Below, in pieces: positions 33,654 through 45,400 of a DNA stretch of 64,000 bases (the first letter of the stretch is position 1; each line of letters begins with the position of its first letter). A model generated the notes under the pieces. It did no database searches. It had not been told where the DNA came from and worked only from the letters and a program-made list of their open reading frames with translations. Location: assembly GCF_000699445.3 (NCBI RefSeq), contig NC_067197.1, positions 10,856,152 through 10,920,151 on the forward strand, written 5' to 3'. This stretch comes from Schistosoma haematobium. Taxonomy: Eukaryota; Platyhelminthes; Trematoda; Strigeidida; Schistosomatidae. Both the position numbers and the translations under genes were made by a program.

Positions 33654-33773
33654 TATATAAGCGAACAATATTGTTTCCGATTAAATCCTCATCAGGCTTT
33701 ATTCTAATATACAGTATATTAGAGTAAAGACTGGTGAGCATCTAATCGAAAACAAAATTGTTCGCTTATATAT
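33654..33773. repeat. 120-bp imperfect inverted repeat
   Basis: Arms 33654-33712 and 33715-33773 match as reverse complements with about ten differences. The arms carry CTGATGAG/CTGGTGAG followed by TAATCG(G/A)AAAC, so the motif is written once on each strand. It could be a foldback or a Penelope-type terminal fragment. Confidence 0.7.
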
Positions 33774-35289
33774 GTTGTTCTAAATCATAGTATGAAAAAT
33801 CAACCAAAATGGTCTATGAATCAATATCAATGATAACAACCCAGTTGGTGGTGTCAAATGCATATACATTGACACGTATCATATTCGTCATGTGAACAGT
33901 GGAGATAAGTGGATAAAATGAATACCAACTTTGATCTTCAGCTTAGATTTCAACTTAAACGATAACGATTAGAACGTTAATAATGCTAAGAAACTAAGTA
34001 TGTAAATATAAACAAAATGACTGAGAATAGTGAAGTCCAACTGATTTATGAACTAAATGGTAAAGTTGATGACTAAGTATTCATTCACAGTTAAATTAAG
34101 AAATTTGCTTTAAAAGCTGTATAAATACGAAGACTTTTTTACCCACATATTGTGCTTCGTGTAAAAAGCAAGTTCAAGTTTCGTTGGAACAACATACGGA
34201 ATATAAGAGTTGGTCTTAAGTGATTCAGATTTGCCAATCTCACTCCTATAATCTACTATGTGTGACAAAATAGAGTTATGATTTCTTCGATCCTTCATGA
34301 ATCATAAAACAGAGTGCTCAGTAACATTTAGAATATATTCCTTATTGATGTTATGTTTTTCCGCTTAAGCCAATCAGTTTACTGACGTGATTACTGTATT
34401 TGGCATCCAGTCGATTGCCTATGCCAATTCCCACATACCCACACCTCCAACGAGAAAGTAGGAAAGGCAGTTGAGTTGTCACAAGTACCTTTTCTACATT
34501 GAATGATAACTCACATGATAATATGTGCAAAATATAAAACTACAAGGCATCGTAAATAATAAATCTCACTATGTATATAACTAGGAAATGTTTGACATAA
34601 AGCTGGACAACACAATTATGCTTAATAGACTGGAAATTAAAAACAGGAACAGATATTGAATCAGTTATTGAATCAAAAGAAACACTACAATATAAACCTG
34701 ACCATATAAAAGTGCCGTAAATCAAGTGTTCTGCTTAAAACTAATTGAACATACGTGAACTGATTCGTCGGAGAACAACTTACCAAATGTTTTATTTTCT
34801 TTTTTTTGTCCTTTCATAACATTTAATACCGATGATTAGTTTGTAAGATAGTAAAGAAATTACAAGTCATAAACATATGACAAAATTAAATAACTTGTTT
34901 TCGGCCTGAGAAGTTATGGTAGATTGACTGATAAACAATAATTAAATGAAATAATCCAACTGCTACAAATGATGATAATAAGTAGTAATTATGAGTTCAA
35001 TTACACTGAATAACAGGTAGTTATTACCATTATTCTGACTTATTTTTTGAATATATCTAATATGGTATTTAACAGACCAATACACCACATTTTTTAGTGG
35101 GCAAGACATGAGCAGTAGTATATGACACCTAAGAACACCTGTGATCGTTGCTTGTTGACACTTCAGAACTCAGTCGTGATGGATCAGGAAAGTAATAGCG
35201 GAAATATTTGCTTTTAATTCGAATGGTTCTACTGATTTGCCGTTTTATAAACTCAAAACTAACCATTCATTTACTCTGTTTATCAAAAG

Positions 35290-35358
35290 GTCCATGAAGC
35301 CTTATCTAAAGAACATTATGCCGTTAGACAAGCCAAAGAGAAAGTTCAAGAAAATGAG
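35290..35358 (+). CDS. RAB3IP: Rabin8/Sec2-like Rab exchange factor, coiled-coil exon B
   Basis: Seen: 69 bp (23 codons, phase 0 to phase 0) between an AAAAG acceptor and a GTAATC donor, reading VHEALSKEHYAVRQAKEKVQ then ENE. Joined to exon A, the FEEANRM of that exon runs directly into VHEA, which aligns without gaps to the VREANxKQ...EKQLKEAQ stretch of Rabin8/GRAB. It extends the parallel coiled coil that holds the Rab. The exon is too short for an ORF scan and is supported by phase, splice sites and the family alignment. Confidence 0.82.
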
Positions 35359-36942
35359 GTAATCTTATTCATTATATAGTTGGGTTTGAATTTAATATGT
35401 GTAAATCTTGTAGAAAATTGGACAAATTGGTTAGTAAAAATAAAATATTGAAATACTATGTAGTCGGTAATGCTGACTGACTCATAGCTATCCATGGAAA
35501 TAAAATGATATTATCACTAACCTAAATGACGTGATATCATGAAGTTATGGTCCAGTGCTCTACAAAATTAACGCTTAGTTACTGTGTTGCAATTTTTAGC
35601 CTTTCTGAACCTGTTTTCGTTGAAGTGAACAGGAAGTGTCTTTCCTCCTAAAATTGCTGTACAATTAGTTGTTATTCACGGAACACAATTATTGGTGCTT
35701 GCTGGTCGGAGGGATTTATGCACTTTTCATCCTGCTATCAAAACACCACTCGGAATTAGTCATTTACAATAGATTAAATAGAACAAGAACAAAGATTTAT
35801 GCAGAATAATATGAATTCATTTTATAAAGGGAACTATGTGTACACAATAAATTAGTTTGTAATTCTGGAAGTGTTAAACTTCAGGGATAGGGAATGTTGA
35901 GCAAACTGTATAGAACATTATAGAATAAGCGAAATATGTCTTTAAAAAGACAATGAGCTGATAGATCTGAATGAAATTTGAAATTGATACTGTACTTTTG
36001 GTTAATGAAACAAGAGAAATAAAAAATTAAATATGAATTTGTTGTAGTACAATAATAATATTCTACTTTGAATTATGAATTATTCTAATAAATATGGTTC
36101 CATTCTAGTCTGTTTGTGATCAAAATAAGGCTTGAATTCACCACACAATTCATTACGTCTCAAAATGGTATTCTGTCACCAAAATGAAATCAATTGTTAA
36201 TAGGATTTGATTTTTCGGAATTTTATTTTTATAACCACATCGACTATGATATTGATGTGTTAATGTTGTTTCCATATAAATGATGGTTTTAGCTCTACAG
36301 ATTATTAAGACTTGGTGGCCCAGTATCTGATTCCAGTTTGATCGTAGAAAGACGCTATGAAAATAAATCTCCCATTTAATTCCATATATCACCTAGCTTA
36401 ATCCAATTTGATCAAGTTTGACTCGGTATTTATAGTCAGACCAAAAATAAGTTACAGACATGTGAAGAGTAGGATATACAATAAGGACACATACGCTCAT
36501 ATAAGAACAGTCACGGTTAGTAAGCAAATAGTCGACAAGGTCAAAATGTGACTTGTAGAGATGAATAAATCAGTCCATCCAAAAGCTAGAATAACCTACA
36601 TGAGCTTGACATGGGACCAGACACGACAAGAAAACCATAAGGTGCTCAAATCGGTTATTTTATTTGAGTTACGGTGGTAACACTAATATTTATAAGATAT
36701 CTAAGTATATCAAGTTGATTTCAAAGTAGAATCAGGCGTATACTTTAATTTTCACTGTTACTGATCCCCAATTAACGTGAAAATGCAATTAAACGTACTA
36801 ACGATGATATATGAGACGCTAATATTAAGTATCAACATTTAATCATTTCCATTTGACGAAGCAAACTCTAAGAAAATTTAAAGTAAAAGGCTAACAGGAA
36901 AACATAAGTTCAACTTCCTCTGAATGTCATATAATAAAAATG
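35359..36942 (+). other. Start of the 17-kb intron B-C
   Basis: AT-rich with no recognised feature. The intron continues through the LTR array to 52448. Confidence 0.6.
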
Positions 36943-36947
36943 GTTTC

Positions 36948-37467
36948 TGTTATATCCGGTGAAGATTAAATAACAGGTAACTTCCGAGGACTATTCATGG
37001 ACTAATATTCTATAAACATTCTTATTGTATAACTACTCAACAATTACACTATGTATATTTATATTCCTTTTATGATAAGCTTTATTTTGACCTATAATTT
37101 ATTATTGTACGATTTACGCTTCTTAAGTTATGTTCAGTTTATTAACTAATGCCTCCCACATTCACAGCCACTTTTTGGCTTATTTGTGTACAAATATTAT
37201 TTCCTATTTTATGGTACGTTGCGGTCTGTGTGATTGATATATAAACCAAGTATGCCTGAAATAAACGATCTGCTCTGATTCGGAAGCTGGTATCTTGTTC
37301 TGGACTCAAGTGGAAGGGCTCGTAGGACATAGGACCAATAAGGACGCTAAACTGCCCACACCGGTTGAACGTCATTGGTTGGCCTAGTGTGAAGATTCGT
37401 ATAAGTCGTATTCGGATTGGTAGATAGATCGTGTGATCGAAAAGTCAGACATCCAAGGTCATAACAA
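36948..37467 (+). repeat. LTR 1 (outer 5' LTR), 520 bp
   Basis: TGTTAT...ATAACA. TATATAAA at 37238-37245 and AATAAA at 37260-37265 are the likely promoter and polyadenylation signals, close together as in compact LTRs. One extra A in the run near 37440 sets it apart from the other three. A 77-codon minus frame at 37142-37375 recurs in all four LTRs and is a shadow. Confidence 0.93.
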
Positions 37468-37469
37468 TT

Positions 37470-37487
37470 GGCGACGGGGATTTTGGC
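37470..37487 (+). other. Primer-binding site, copy 1
   Basis: TGGCGACGGGGATT starts two bases after LTR 1; the same site is at 42323 and 47177. The implied tRNA 3' end is GTCGCCA. The primer tRNA was not identified. Confidence 0.6.
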
Positions 37488-37601
37488 AACAAAATAATAA
37501 TAATAATAATACAACAAGTGCTGACTCAGATTTTGGAAATAAATTAGCTGTTATAATTGCCGGTGATTTTTGGAGCTAATATTATTGGCAAAATAAAAAA
37601 A

Positions 37602-40600
37602 ATGTCGATTTCCTTAGAACAGTTGCAGTTATTATTACAACAACAGCAGCAACAATATCAACAACAGCAGCAGCAGATGTTAGCTTCTCAACAGAAACTC
37701 TTGGAAACACTTTTGGGGAAACTATCTATCCAACAAGAGATTCCAGAACATAAAAGTATTGAGTCATACCTTAATCCAGTTTCAGAATTTATATTTGATG
37801 CAGACAACGGTCACACTTTTGAAGCATGGTTTGGCAGAATTGAAGATATTTTCCGAGTTGAATTTGCTGCTATAGATGACGCAAAGAAAGTTCGGCTGCT
37901 ATTACAAAAACTTGGTCCTAATGAGCATCAAAAGTATAAAAACCATATTCTGCCTAAACATCCGCGAGAAGTTAGTTTCGATGAAACTGTTAACATCCTA
38001 AATAAAATGTTTTGTGAACAGTCGTCTTTATTCCGTATCCGGTATAACTGTCTACAGCTGACTAAAGAGGCTGATGAAGATTATACTACGTACGCCGGAA
38101 GAGTAAATTTACAAGCAGAACGATTTAAATTAAATGTATTAACCAGTGATCAATTTAAATGCTTATTATTTATTTCTGGTCTGAACTCTCCTGTTGATGC
38201 CGACTTTCGCATGAAGTTGTTATCCCGTATGGAACATGATGATGAAATGACGTTACAAACTATCACCACTGAATGTCAACGATTAATAAATTTAAAACAA
38301 GATACAGCTATGCTGGAAACCAAAAGTGCTGCTCCATCGAATTCTGTTCATGCTGTTAAGACAGGTCAAAGACGAAATAGTACCAAAAGTCATAAATATC
38401 ACTCGAAAAGCCCTAAACCTGCAACTAAATGTTGGTATTGTGGTGCGTGGCATTTCTCAAGATTTTGCCGGTTTAGAAATCATAGATGCACTATATGCAA
38501 TAAAGTTGGCCACAAAGAATTAGTCTGCCGAACTAGAGAAAGTTTAAGATCAAAACGAACCAGACGTCCGCACCAGTACGAAAATAAGTATATAAACAGC
38601 GTATATTCTACACTGGCTCTAAGCGTAGCGGATAAAAGAAGATATGTGGAATTAATTGTTAATGGTGTTCATATTCGATTGCAACTGGACACGGCGTCAG
38701 ATATCACACTAATCTCGAAACGAACGTGGTATTTAATTGGGTGTCCGAAAGTATTACCAACAGAGCACACTGCACGGAATGCGTCCGGAGATATATTGAA
38801 ACTTGTGGGAATGATAAAATGCTCTGTTAAATTCCGAGGTAATTACTTTACAGGAAATTGTTACTTAACGAACAGACATGAGTTAGACCTTATTGGTATA
38901 GACTGGATAGATAAACTAAATTTATGGGATGTACCATTAAATGAAATATGCACAATGAAAAGCGCAAGTAATCCTAGAGATCCACCCACAGTTCATGTAG
39001 CTAAGAAAGTCGTAACTATAGAAGATCTTTTGCAGAAACATAAAAACTTGTTCCAGAATAAATTGGGATGCTGCACAATTGAGAAGGCAAAATTATACCT
39101 ACGACAGGATGTAAAACCTGTTTTCCGTCCAAAGCGTCAAGTTCCATATGCAGCTATTGACAAAGTCGACAAAGAATTAGACCGACTAGAGAAACTCGGT
39201 GTTATACAACCTGTTAATTATTCGGCATGGGCAGCACCAATTGTAGTAGTTCAGAAAGCGAGCGGAGCTATTCGCCTTTGTGCAGATTTTTCAACAGGAT
39301 TAAATGACGTTTTACAAAATCATTCATATCCATTACCTTTACCAGAGGATTTATTTATTAAACTGAACGGTGGACGTTATTTTTCTAAACTTGATTTGTC
39401 TGAAGCTTACTTACAGGTGGAAGTTGACGAAGATTCAAAGGAGTTATTAACCATTAATACCCACCGTGGGCTTTATCGATTTAACCGATTACCGTTTGGT
39501 GTTAAGCCAGCTCCAGCAATTTTCCAGCAGATAATGGATACTATGGTGTCTAACATCGAAGGTGTAGCAGTTTATTTGGATGATATTATAGTTGTTGGCT
39601 CTTCCACGCAGGAATTAATGCGTCGGTTAGATGTGGTGCTCACTAAAATATCACAAGCTGGGTTTCAGTTACAAAAAGAAAAGTGTGAATTTCTGCTCGA
39701 GTCTGTTAAATACCTGGGATATATATTTGATAAAGATGGTCGTCGACCGGATCCAGACAATATAAATGCTATCAAAAATATACCCAGACCGACTGAGGTT
39801 ACAACCCTTCGTTCATTCTTGGGGATGATTGGTTATTATAGTATGTTCGTACCCCAGATGTATAAATTGCGACAACCATTAAATCAACTTTTGATGGCTA
39901 ATACAACATGGCACTGGACAAAAGAATGCCAAGATTCTTTCGATGAAATAAAAAGGATTTTATCTTCTAAACTGTTGCTGACTCATTATAATCCAAAGCT
40001 TGAAATAATTGTAGCCGCCGATGCTTCAAACTATGGAATTGGAGCCGTTATCAGTCATCGTTTTCCTGATGGTAAAGAAAAGCCAATTGCCCATGCATCC
40101 CGAACTCTTAACTCAGCCGAGCGAAAATATAGTCAGATTGAGAAGGAAGGATTAGCTTTAGTTTTTGCAGTAAAGAAATTTCATAAAATGATTTATGGTC
40201 GTCGATTTACGCTTTTAACAGACCACAAGCCGCTTATATCTATATTTGGATCAAAGTCAGGTATTCCTGCTTATACAGCGAATCGGTTACAACGCTGGGC
40301 TATTACGTTGCTTGCTTATGATTTCCAAATCCTATATAAATCAACTGAAAAGTTTGGACAAGCTGATGCCTTATCTCGATTAATTGCGAATCAGAAGCAG
40401 GAACGTGAAGATTCTATTATCGCAACGATATCGTTGGAAGATGATATTCACCATATACTGCAAGTTGCCATAAAAGCAACACCATTATCCTCTGAAGATA
40501 TTAGACGCTATACTCAAGAAGATAATGAATTGAAGCAGATTATTAGTTACCTCGAACATGGTTGGCCTGCCCATATAGACGACAAAAATATTGAACAGTA

Positions 40601-41780
40601 TTCCCACCGTCGGAATTCCCTATCACTTGTGGATGGATGCTTGATGTTTGGGAATCGAGTAATCGTACCCATAAATTTACGCTGTAAGGTGATGTCACAA
40701 CTGCATGCCGCACACCCAGGGGTAGCAAGGATGAAGGCACTTGCACGTGGATACGTATATTGGCCGAATATTGACGCTCAGATCAAAGAATATGTTGAGA
40801 GATGTTCCGCGTGTGCAAAAGCTATCAAAGCCCCTCGCAAGACCGAAATGCAGAGTTGGGGGACACCAACAAATCCATGGTCAAGAGTACACGTAGATTT
40901 CGCCGGTCCCATAAACGGAAAACAGTACTTAGTGATGGTTGATGCTTTCTCAAAATGGCCGGAAATCCACTACGTTAAGTCTCTTTCTACAAAAGCTACT
41001 ATTGAAAAACTGAGACAAGTATTTAGCTGTTTTGGGTGTCCAGATGTATTAGTATCCGATAATGGACCACAGTTCACCTCCGCTGAATTCTCGAAGTTCT
41101 GCGCCGCCAACGCTGTTAGGCATATAAAGACACCCCCATATCATCCACAGTCAAACGGTCTAGTCGAGAGGTTCGTAGATACATTTAAAAGAGCGCTACT
41201 TAAAGCCGAGGGAGAAGGTGAAATAGACGAGATGATTCAAAGATTTCTACAAACATACCGAGCAACACCAAACCCAACAACAAATAATCAAGAAAGCCCG
41301 GCAGAAGCAATTTTTGGGAGAAAGATTAGAATACCTATGGAGCAAATGAAACCAAAGCTTAGAGCCAACCTCCGAAAGAACAAACGAATGGAACAGCAAT
41401 TCAACAAGCGGCACGGTGCATTGCCCAGAAGGTTTAAGGTGGGACAAGCGGTAATAACAAGAGATTTCACGGGAGTAAAGCCAACTTGGAAGTTTGGCAT
41501 AATAATACGAAAAAAAGGGAAAGATATCTACGAAGTAGAAGTTGGACAAAAGATATGGGTGAGACATGCAAACCAGATACAGCCAACCAGACAAGAAAGA
41601 GAGACAGAAAATGCTACAAAGTCGAAGATACCAATAAATATATTAACTGAGTCGAATAATGAAATTAAAAATGATCCGAATAATAACAAGACGTGTGAAA
41701 CACTCCCGAGGAGGTCGCAGCGCATCAGACGAAAGCCCAATCGAATAAAAATAAATCCTAAGGATCATTATTATCTCTAA
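37602..41780 (+). CDS. Ty3/gypsy gag-pol polyprotein, copy 1 (1392 aa)
   Basis: Start: the Met of MSIS, as in the other copies. An extra A here joins 15 upstream codons to the frame, but only in this copy. Gag: a Gln-rich stretch (about residues 13-25), then a capsid-like region and two zinc knuckles (CX2CX3HX4C at 277-289 and CX2CX4HX4C ending at 309). Protease: LDTAS (Asp 363). RT: KLDLSEAYL (Asp 598) and YLDD (658-661). RNase H: DAS (Asp 807) and TDHKPL (Asp 874). Integrase: HAAH (1035-1038) with CSAC (1068-1071), then Asp 1099, Asp 1153 and Glu 1189, a D-53-D-35-E arrangement. The C-terminus (Trp 1296 region, GQKIWVRHANQIQP) resembles the GPY/F module. Gag and pol are one frame, with no frameshift or stop between them. 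Copy 1 has Gln at 1139 where the others have His. All catalytic residues are present. Confidence 0.95.
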   Translation: MSISLEQLQLLLQQQQQQYQQQQQQMLASQQKLLETLLGKLSIQQEIPEHKSIESYLNPVSEFIFDADNGHTFEAWFGRIEDIFRVEFAAIDDAKKVRLLLQKLGPNEHQKYKNHILPKHPREVSFDETVNILNKMFCEQSSLFRIRYNCLQLTKEADEDYTTYAGRVNLQAERFKLNVLTSDQFKCLLFISGLNSPVDADFRMKLLSRMEHDDEMTLQTITTECQRLINLKQDTAMLETKSAAPSNSVHAVKTGQRRNSTKSHKYHSKSPKPATKCWYCGAWHFSRFCRFRNHRCTICNKVGHKELVCRTRESLRSKRTRRPHQYENKYINSVYSTLALSVADKRRYVELIVNGVHIRLQLDTASDITLISKRTWYLIGCPKVLPTEHTARNASGDILKLVGMIKCSVKFRGNYFTGNCYLTNRHELDLIGIDWIDKLNLWDVPLNEICTMKSASNPRDPPTVHVAKKVVTIEDLLQKHKNLFQNKLGCCTIEKAKLYLRQDVKPVFRPKRQVPYAAIDKVDKELDRLEKLGVIQPVNYSAWAAPIVVVQKASGAIRLCADFSTGLNDVLQNHSYPLPLPEDLFIKLNGGRYFSKLDLSEAYLQVEVDEDSKELLTINTHRGLYRFNRLPFGVKPAPAIFQQIMDTMVSNIEGVAVYLDDIIVVGSSTQELMRRLDVVLTKISQAGFQLQKEKCEFLLESVKYLGYIFDKDGRRPDPDNINAIKNIPRPTEVTTLRSFLGMIGYYSMFVPQMYKLRQPLNQLLMANTTWHWTKECQDSFDEIKRILSSKLLLTHYNPKLEIIVAADASNYGIGAVISHRFPDGKEKPIAHASRTLNSAERKYSQIEKEGLALVFAVKKFHKMIYGRRFTLLTDHKPLISIFGSKSGIPAYTANRLQRWAITLLAYDFQILYKSTEKFGQADALSRLIANQKQEREDSIIATISLEDDIHHILQVAIKATPLSSEDIRRYTQEDNELKQIISYLEHGWPAHIDDKNIEQYSHRRNSLSLVDGCLMFGNRVIVPINLRCKVMSQLHAAHPGVARMKALARGYVYWPNIDAQIKEYVERCSACAKAIKAPRKTEMQSWGTPTNPWSRVHVDFAGPINGKQYLVMVDAFSKWPEIHYVKSLSTKATIEKLRQVFSCFGCPDVLVSDNGPQFTSAEFSKFCAANAVRHIKTPPYHPQSNGLVERFVDTFKRALLKAEGEGEIDEMIQRFLQTYRATPNPTTNNQESPAEAIFGRKIRIPMEQMKPKLRANLRKNKRMEQQFNKRHGALPRRFKVGQAVITRDFTGVKPTWKFGIIIRKKGKDIYEVEVGQKIWVRHANQIQPTRQERETENATKSKIPINILTESNNEIKNDPNNNKTCETLPRRSQRIRRKPNRIKINPKDHYYL

Positions 41781-41786
41781 TGCTTC

Positions 41787-41801
41787 AAAAAAAAAGGGAG
41801 G
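41787..41801 (+). other. Polypurine tract, copy 1
   Basis: Nine A then GGGAGG directly before LTR 2. The matching tracts before LTR 3 and LTR 4 have ten A. Primes plus-strand synthesis in LTR elements. Confidence 0.75.
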
Positions 41802-42320
41802 TGTTATATCCGGTGAAGATTAAATAACAGGTGACTTCCGAGGACTATTCATGGACTAATATTCTATAAACATTCTTATTGTATAACTACTCAACAATTA
41901 CACTATGTATATTTATATTCCTTTTATGATAAGCTTTATTTTGACCTATAATTTATTATTGTACGATTTACGCTTCTTAAGTTATGTTCAGTTTATTAAC
42001 TAATGCCTCCCACATTCACAGCCACTTTTTGGCTTATTTGTGTACAAATATTATTTCCTATTTTATGGTACGTTGCGGTCTGTGTGATTGATATATAAAC
42101 CAAGTATGCCTGAAATAAACGATCTGCTCTGATTCGGAAGCTGGTATCTTGTTCTGGACTCAAGTGGAAGGGCTCGTAGGACATAGGACCAATAAGGACG
42201 CTAAACTGCCCACACCGGTTGAACGTCATTGGTTGGCCTAGTGTGAAGATTCGTATAAGTCGTATTCGGATTGGTAGATAGATCGTGTGATCGAAAAGTC
42301 AGACATCCAAGGTCATAACA
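41802..42320 (+). repeat. LTR 2 (shared), 519 bp
   Basis: Serves as the 3' LTR of copy 1 and the 5' LTR of copy 2. It has a G at 41833 where the other three LTRs have A. Confidence 0.93.
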
Positions 42321-42454
42321 ATTGGCGACGGGGATTTTGGCAACAAAATAATAATAATAATAATACAACAAGTGCTGACTCAGATTTTGGAAATAAATTA
42401 GCTGTTATAATTGCCGGTGATTTTTGGAGCTAATATTATTGGCAAAATAAAAAA

Positions 42455-45400
42455 ATGTCGATTTCCTTAGAACAGTTGCAGTTATTATTACAACAACAGC
42501 AGCAACAATATCAACAACAGCAGCAGCAGATGTTAGCTTCTCAACAGAAACTCTTGGAAACACTTTTGGGGAAACTATCTATCCAACAAGAGATTCCAGA
42601 ACATAAAAGTATTGAGTCATACCTTAATCCAGTTTCAGAATTTATATTTGATGCAGACAACGGTCACACTTTTGAAGCATGGTTTGGCAGAATTGAAGAT
42701 ATTTTCCGAGTTGAATTTGCTGCTATAGATGACGCAAAGAAAGTTCGGCTGCTATTACAAAAACTTGGTCCTAATGAGCATCAAAAGTATAAAAACCATA
42801 TTCTGCCTAAACATCCGCGAGAAGTTAGTTTCGATGAAACTGTTAACATCCTAAATAAAATGTTTTGTGAACAGTCGTCTTTATTCCGTATCCGGTATAA
42901 CTGTCTACAGCTGACTAAAGAGGCTGATGAAGATTATACTACGTACGCCGGAAGAGTAAATTTACAAGCAGAACGATTTAAATTAAATGTATTAACCAGT
43001 GATCAATTTAAATGCTTATTATTTATTTCTGGTCTGAACTCTCCTGTTGATGCTGACTTTCGCATGAAGTTGTTATCCCGTATGGAACATGATGATGAAA
43101 TGACGTTACAAACTATCACCACTGAATGTCAACGATTAATAAATTTAAAACAAGATACAGCTATGCTGGAAACCAAAAGTGCTGCTCCATCGAATTCTGT
43201 TCATGCTGTTAAGACAGGTCAAAGACGAAATAGTACCAAAAGTCATAAATATCACTCGAAAAGCCCTAAACCTGCAACTAAATGTTGGTATTGTGGTGCG
43301 TGGCATTTCTCAAGATTTTGCCGGTTTAGAAATCATAGATGCACTATATGCAATAAAGTTGGCCACAAAGAATTAGTCTGCCGAACTAGAGAAAGTTTAA
43401 GATCAAAACGAACCAGACGTCCGCACCAGTACGAAAATAAGTATATAAACAGCGTATATTCTACACTGGCTCTAAGCGTAGCGGATAAAAGAAGATATGT
43501 GGAATTAATTGTTAATGGTGTTCATATTCGATTGCAACTGGACACGGCGTCAGATATCACACTAATCTCGAAACGAACGTGGTATTTAATTGGGTGTCCG
43601 AAAGTATTACCAACAGAGCACACTGCACGGAATGCGTCCGGAGATATATTGAAACTTGTGGGAATGATAAAATGCTCTGTTAAATTCCGAGGTAATTACT
43701 TTACAGGAAATTGTTACTTAACGAACAGACATGAGTTAGACCTTATTGGTATAGACTGGATAGATAAACTAAATTTATGGGATGTACCATTAAATGAAAT
43801 ATGCACAATGAAAAGCGCAAGTAATCCTAGAGATCCACCCACAGTTCATGTAGCTAAGAAAGTCGTAACTATAGAAGATCTTTTGCAGAAACATAAAAAC
43901 TTGTTCCAGAATAAATTGGGATGCTGCACAATTGAGAAGGCAAAATTATACCTACGACAGGATGTAAAACCTGTTTTCCGTCCAAAGCGTCAAGTTCCAT
44001 ATGCAGCTATTGACAAAGTCGACAAAGAATTAGACCGACTAGAGAAACTCGGTGTTATACAACCTGTTAATTATTCGGCATGGGCAGCACCAATTGTAGT
44101 AGTTCAGAAAGCGAGCGGAGCTATTCGCCTTTGTGCAGATTTTTCAACAGGATTAAATGACGTTTTACAAAATCATTCATATCCATTACCTTTACCAGAG
44201 GATTTATTTATTAAACTGAACGGTGGACGTTATTTTTCTAAACTTGATTTGTCTGAAGCTTACTTACAGGTGGAAGTTGACGAAGATTCAAAGGAGTTAT
44301 TAACCATTAATACCCACCGTGGGCTTTATCGATTTAACCGATTACCGTTTGGTGTTAAGCCAGCTCCAGCAATTTTCCAGCAGATAATGGATACTATGGT
44401 GTCTAACATCGAAGGTGTAGCAGTTTATTTGGATGATATTATAGTTGTTGGCTCTTCCACGCAGGAATTAATGCGTCGGTTAGATGTGGTGCTCACTAAA
44501 ATATCACAAGCTGGGTTTCAGTTACAAAAAGAAAAGTGTGAATTTCTGCTCGAGTCTGTTAAATACCTGGGATATATATTTGATAAAGATGGTCGTCGAC
44601 CGGATCCAGACAATATAAATGCTATCAAAAATATACCCAGACCGACTGAGGTTACAACCCTTCGTTCATTCTTGGGGATGATTGGTTATTATAGTATGTT
44701 CGTACCCCAGATGTATAAATTGCGACAACCATTAAATCAACTTTTGATGGCTAATACAACATGGCACTGGACAAAAGAATGCCAAGATTCTTTCGATGAA
44801 ATAAAAAGGATTTTATCTTCTAAACTGTTGCTGACTCATTATAATCCAAAGCTTGAAATAATTGTAGCCGCCGATGCTTCAAACTATGGAATTGGAGCCG
44901 TTATCAGTCATCGTTTTCCTGATGGTAAAGAAAAGCCAATTGCCCATGCATCCCGAACTCTTAACTCAGCCGAGCGAAAATATAGTCAGATTGAGAAGGA
45001 AGGATTAGCTTTAGTTTTTGCAGTAAAGAAATTTCATAAAATGATTTATGGTCGTCGATTTACGCTTTTAACAGACCACAAGCCGCTTATATCTATATTT
45101 GGATCAAAGTCAGGTATTCCTGCTTATACAGCGAATCGGTTACAACGCTGGGCTATTACGTTGCTTGCTTATGATTTCCAAATCCTATATAAATCAACTG
45201 AAAAGTTTGGACAAGCTGATGCCTTATCTCGATTAATTGCGAATCAGAAGCAGGAACGTGAAGATTCTATTATCGCAACGATATCGTTGGAAGATGATAT
45301 TCACCATATACTGCAAGTTGCCATAAAAGCAACACCATTATCCTCTGAAGATATTAGACGCTATACTCAAGAAGATAATGAATTGAAGCAGATTATTAGT

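Larger units (their letters stand above)
32371..35289 (+). other. Intron A-B of the Rabin8-like gene
   Basis: The intron holds the composite SINE at 32492-33011 and an inverted repeat at 33654-33773. The remainder is AT-rich without recognised exons. Confidence 0.7.

Noticed and set aside
37142..37375. 77-codon minus-strand frame, repeated at 41996, 46850 and 51704
   Set aside because: It lies entirely in the LTR, is repeated only because the LTR is repeated, and has no family resemblance.
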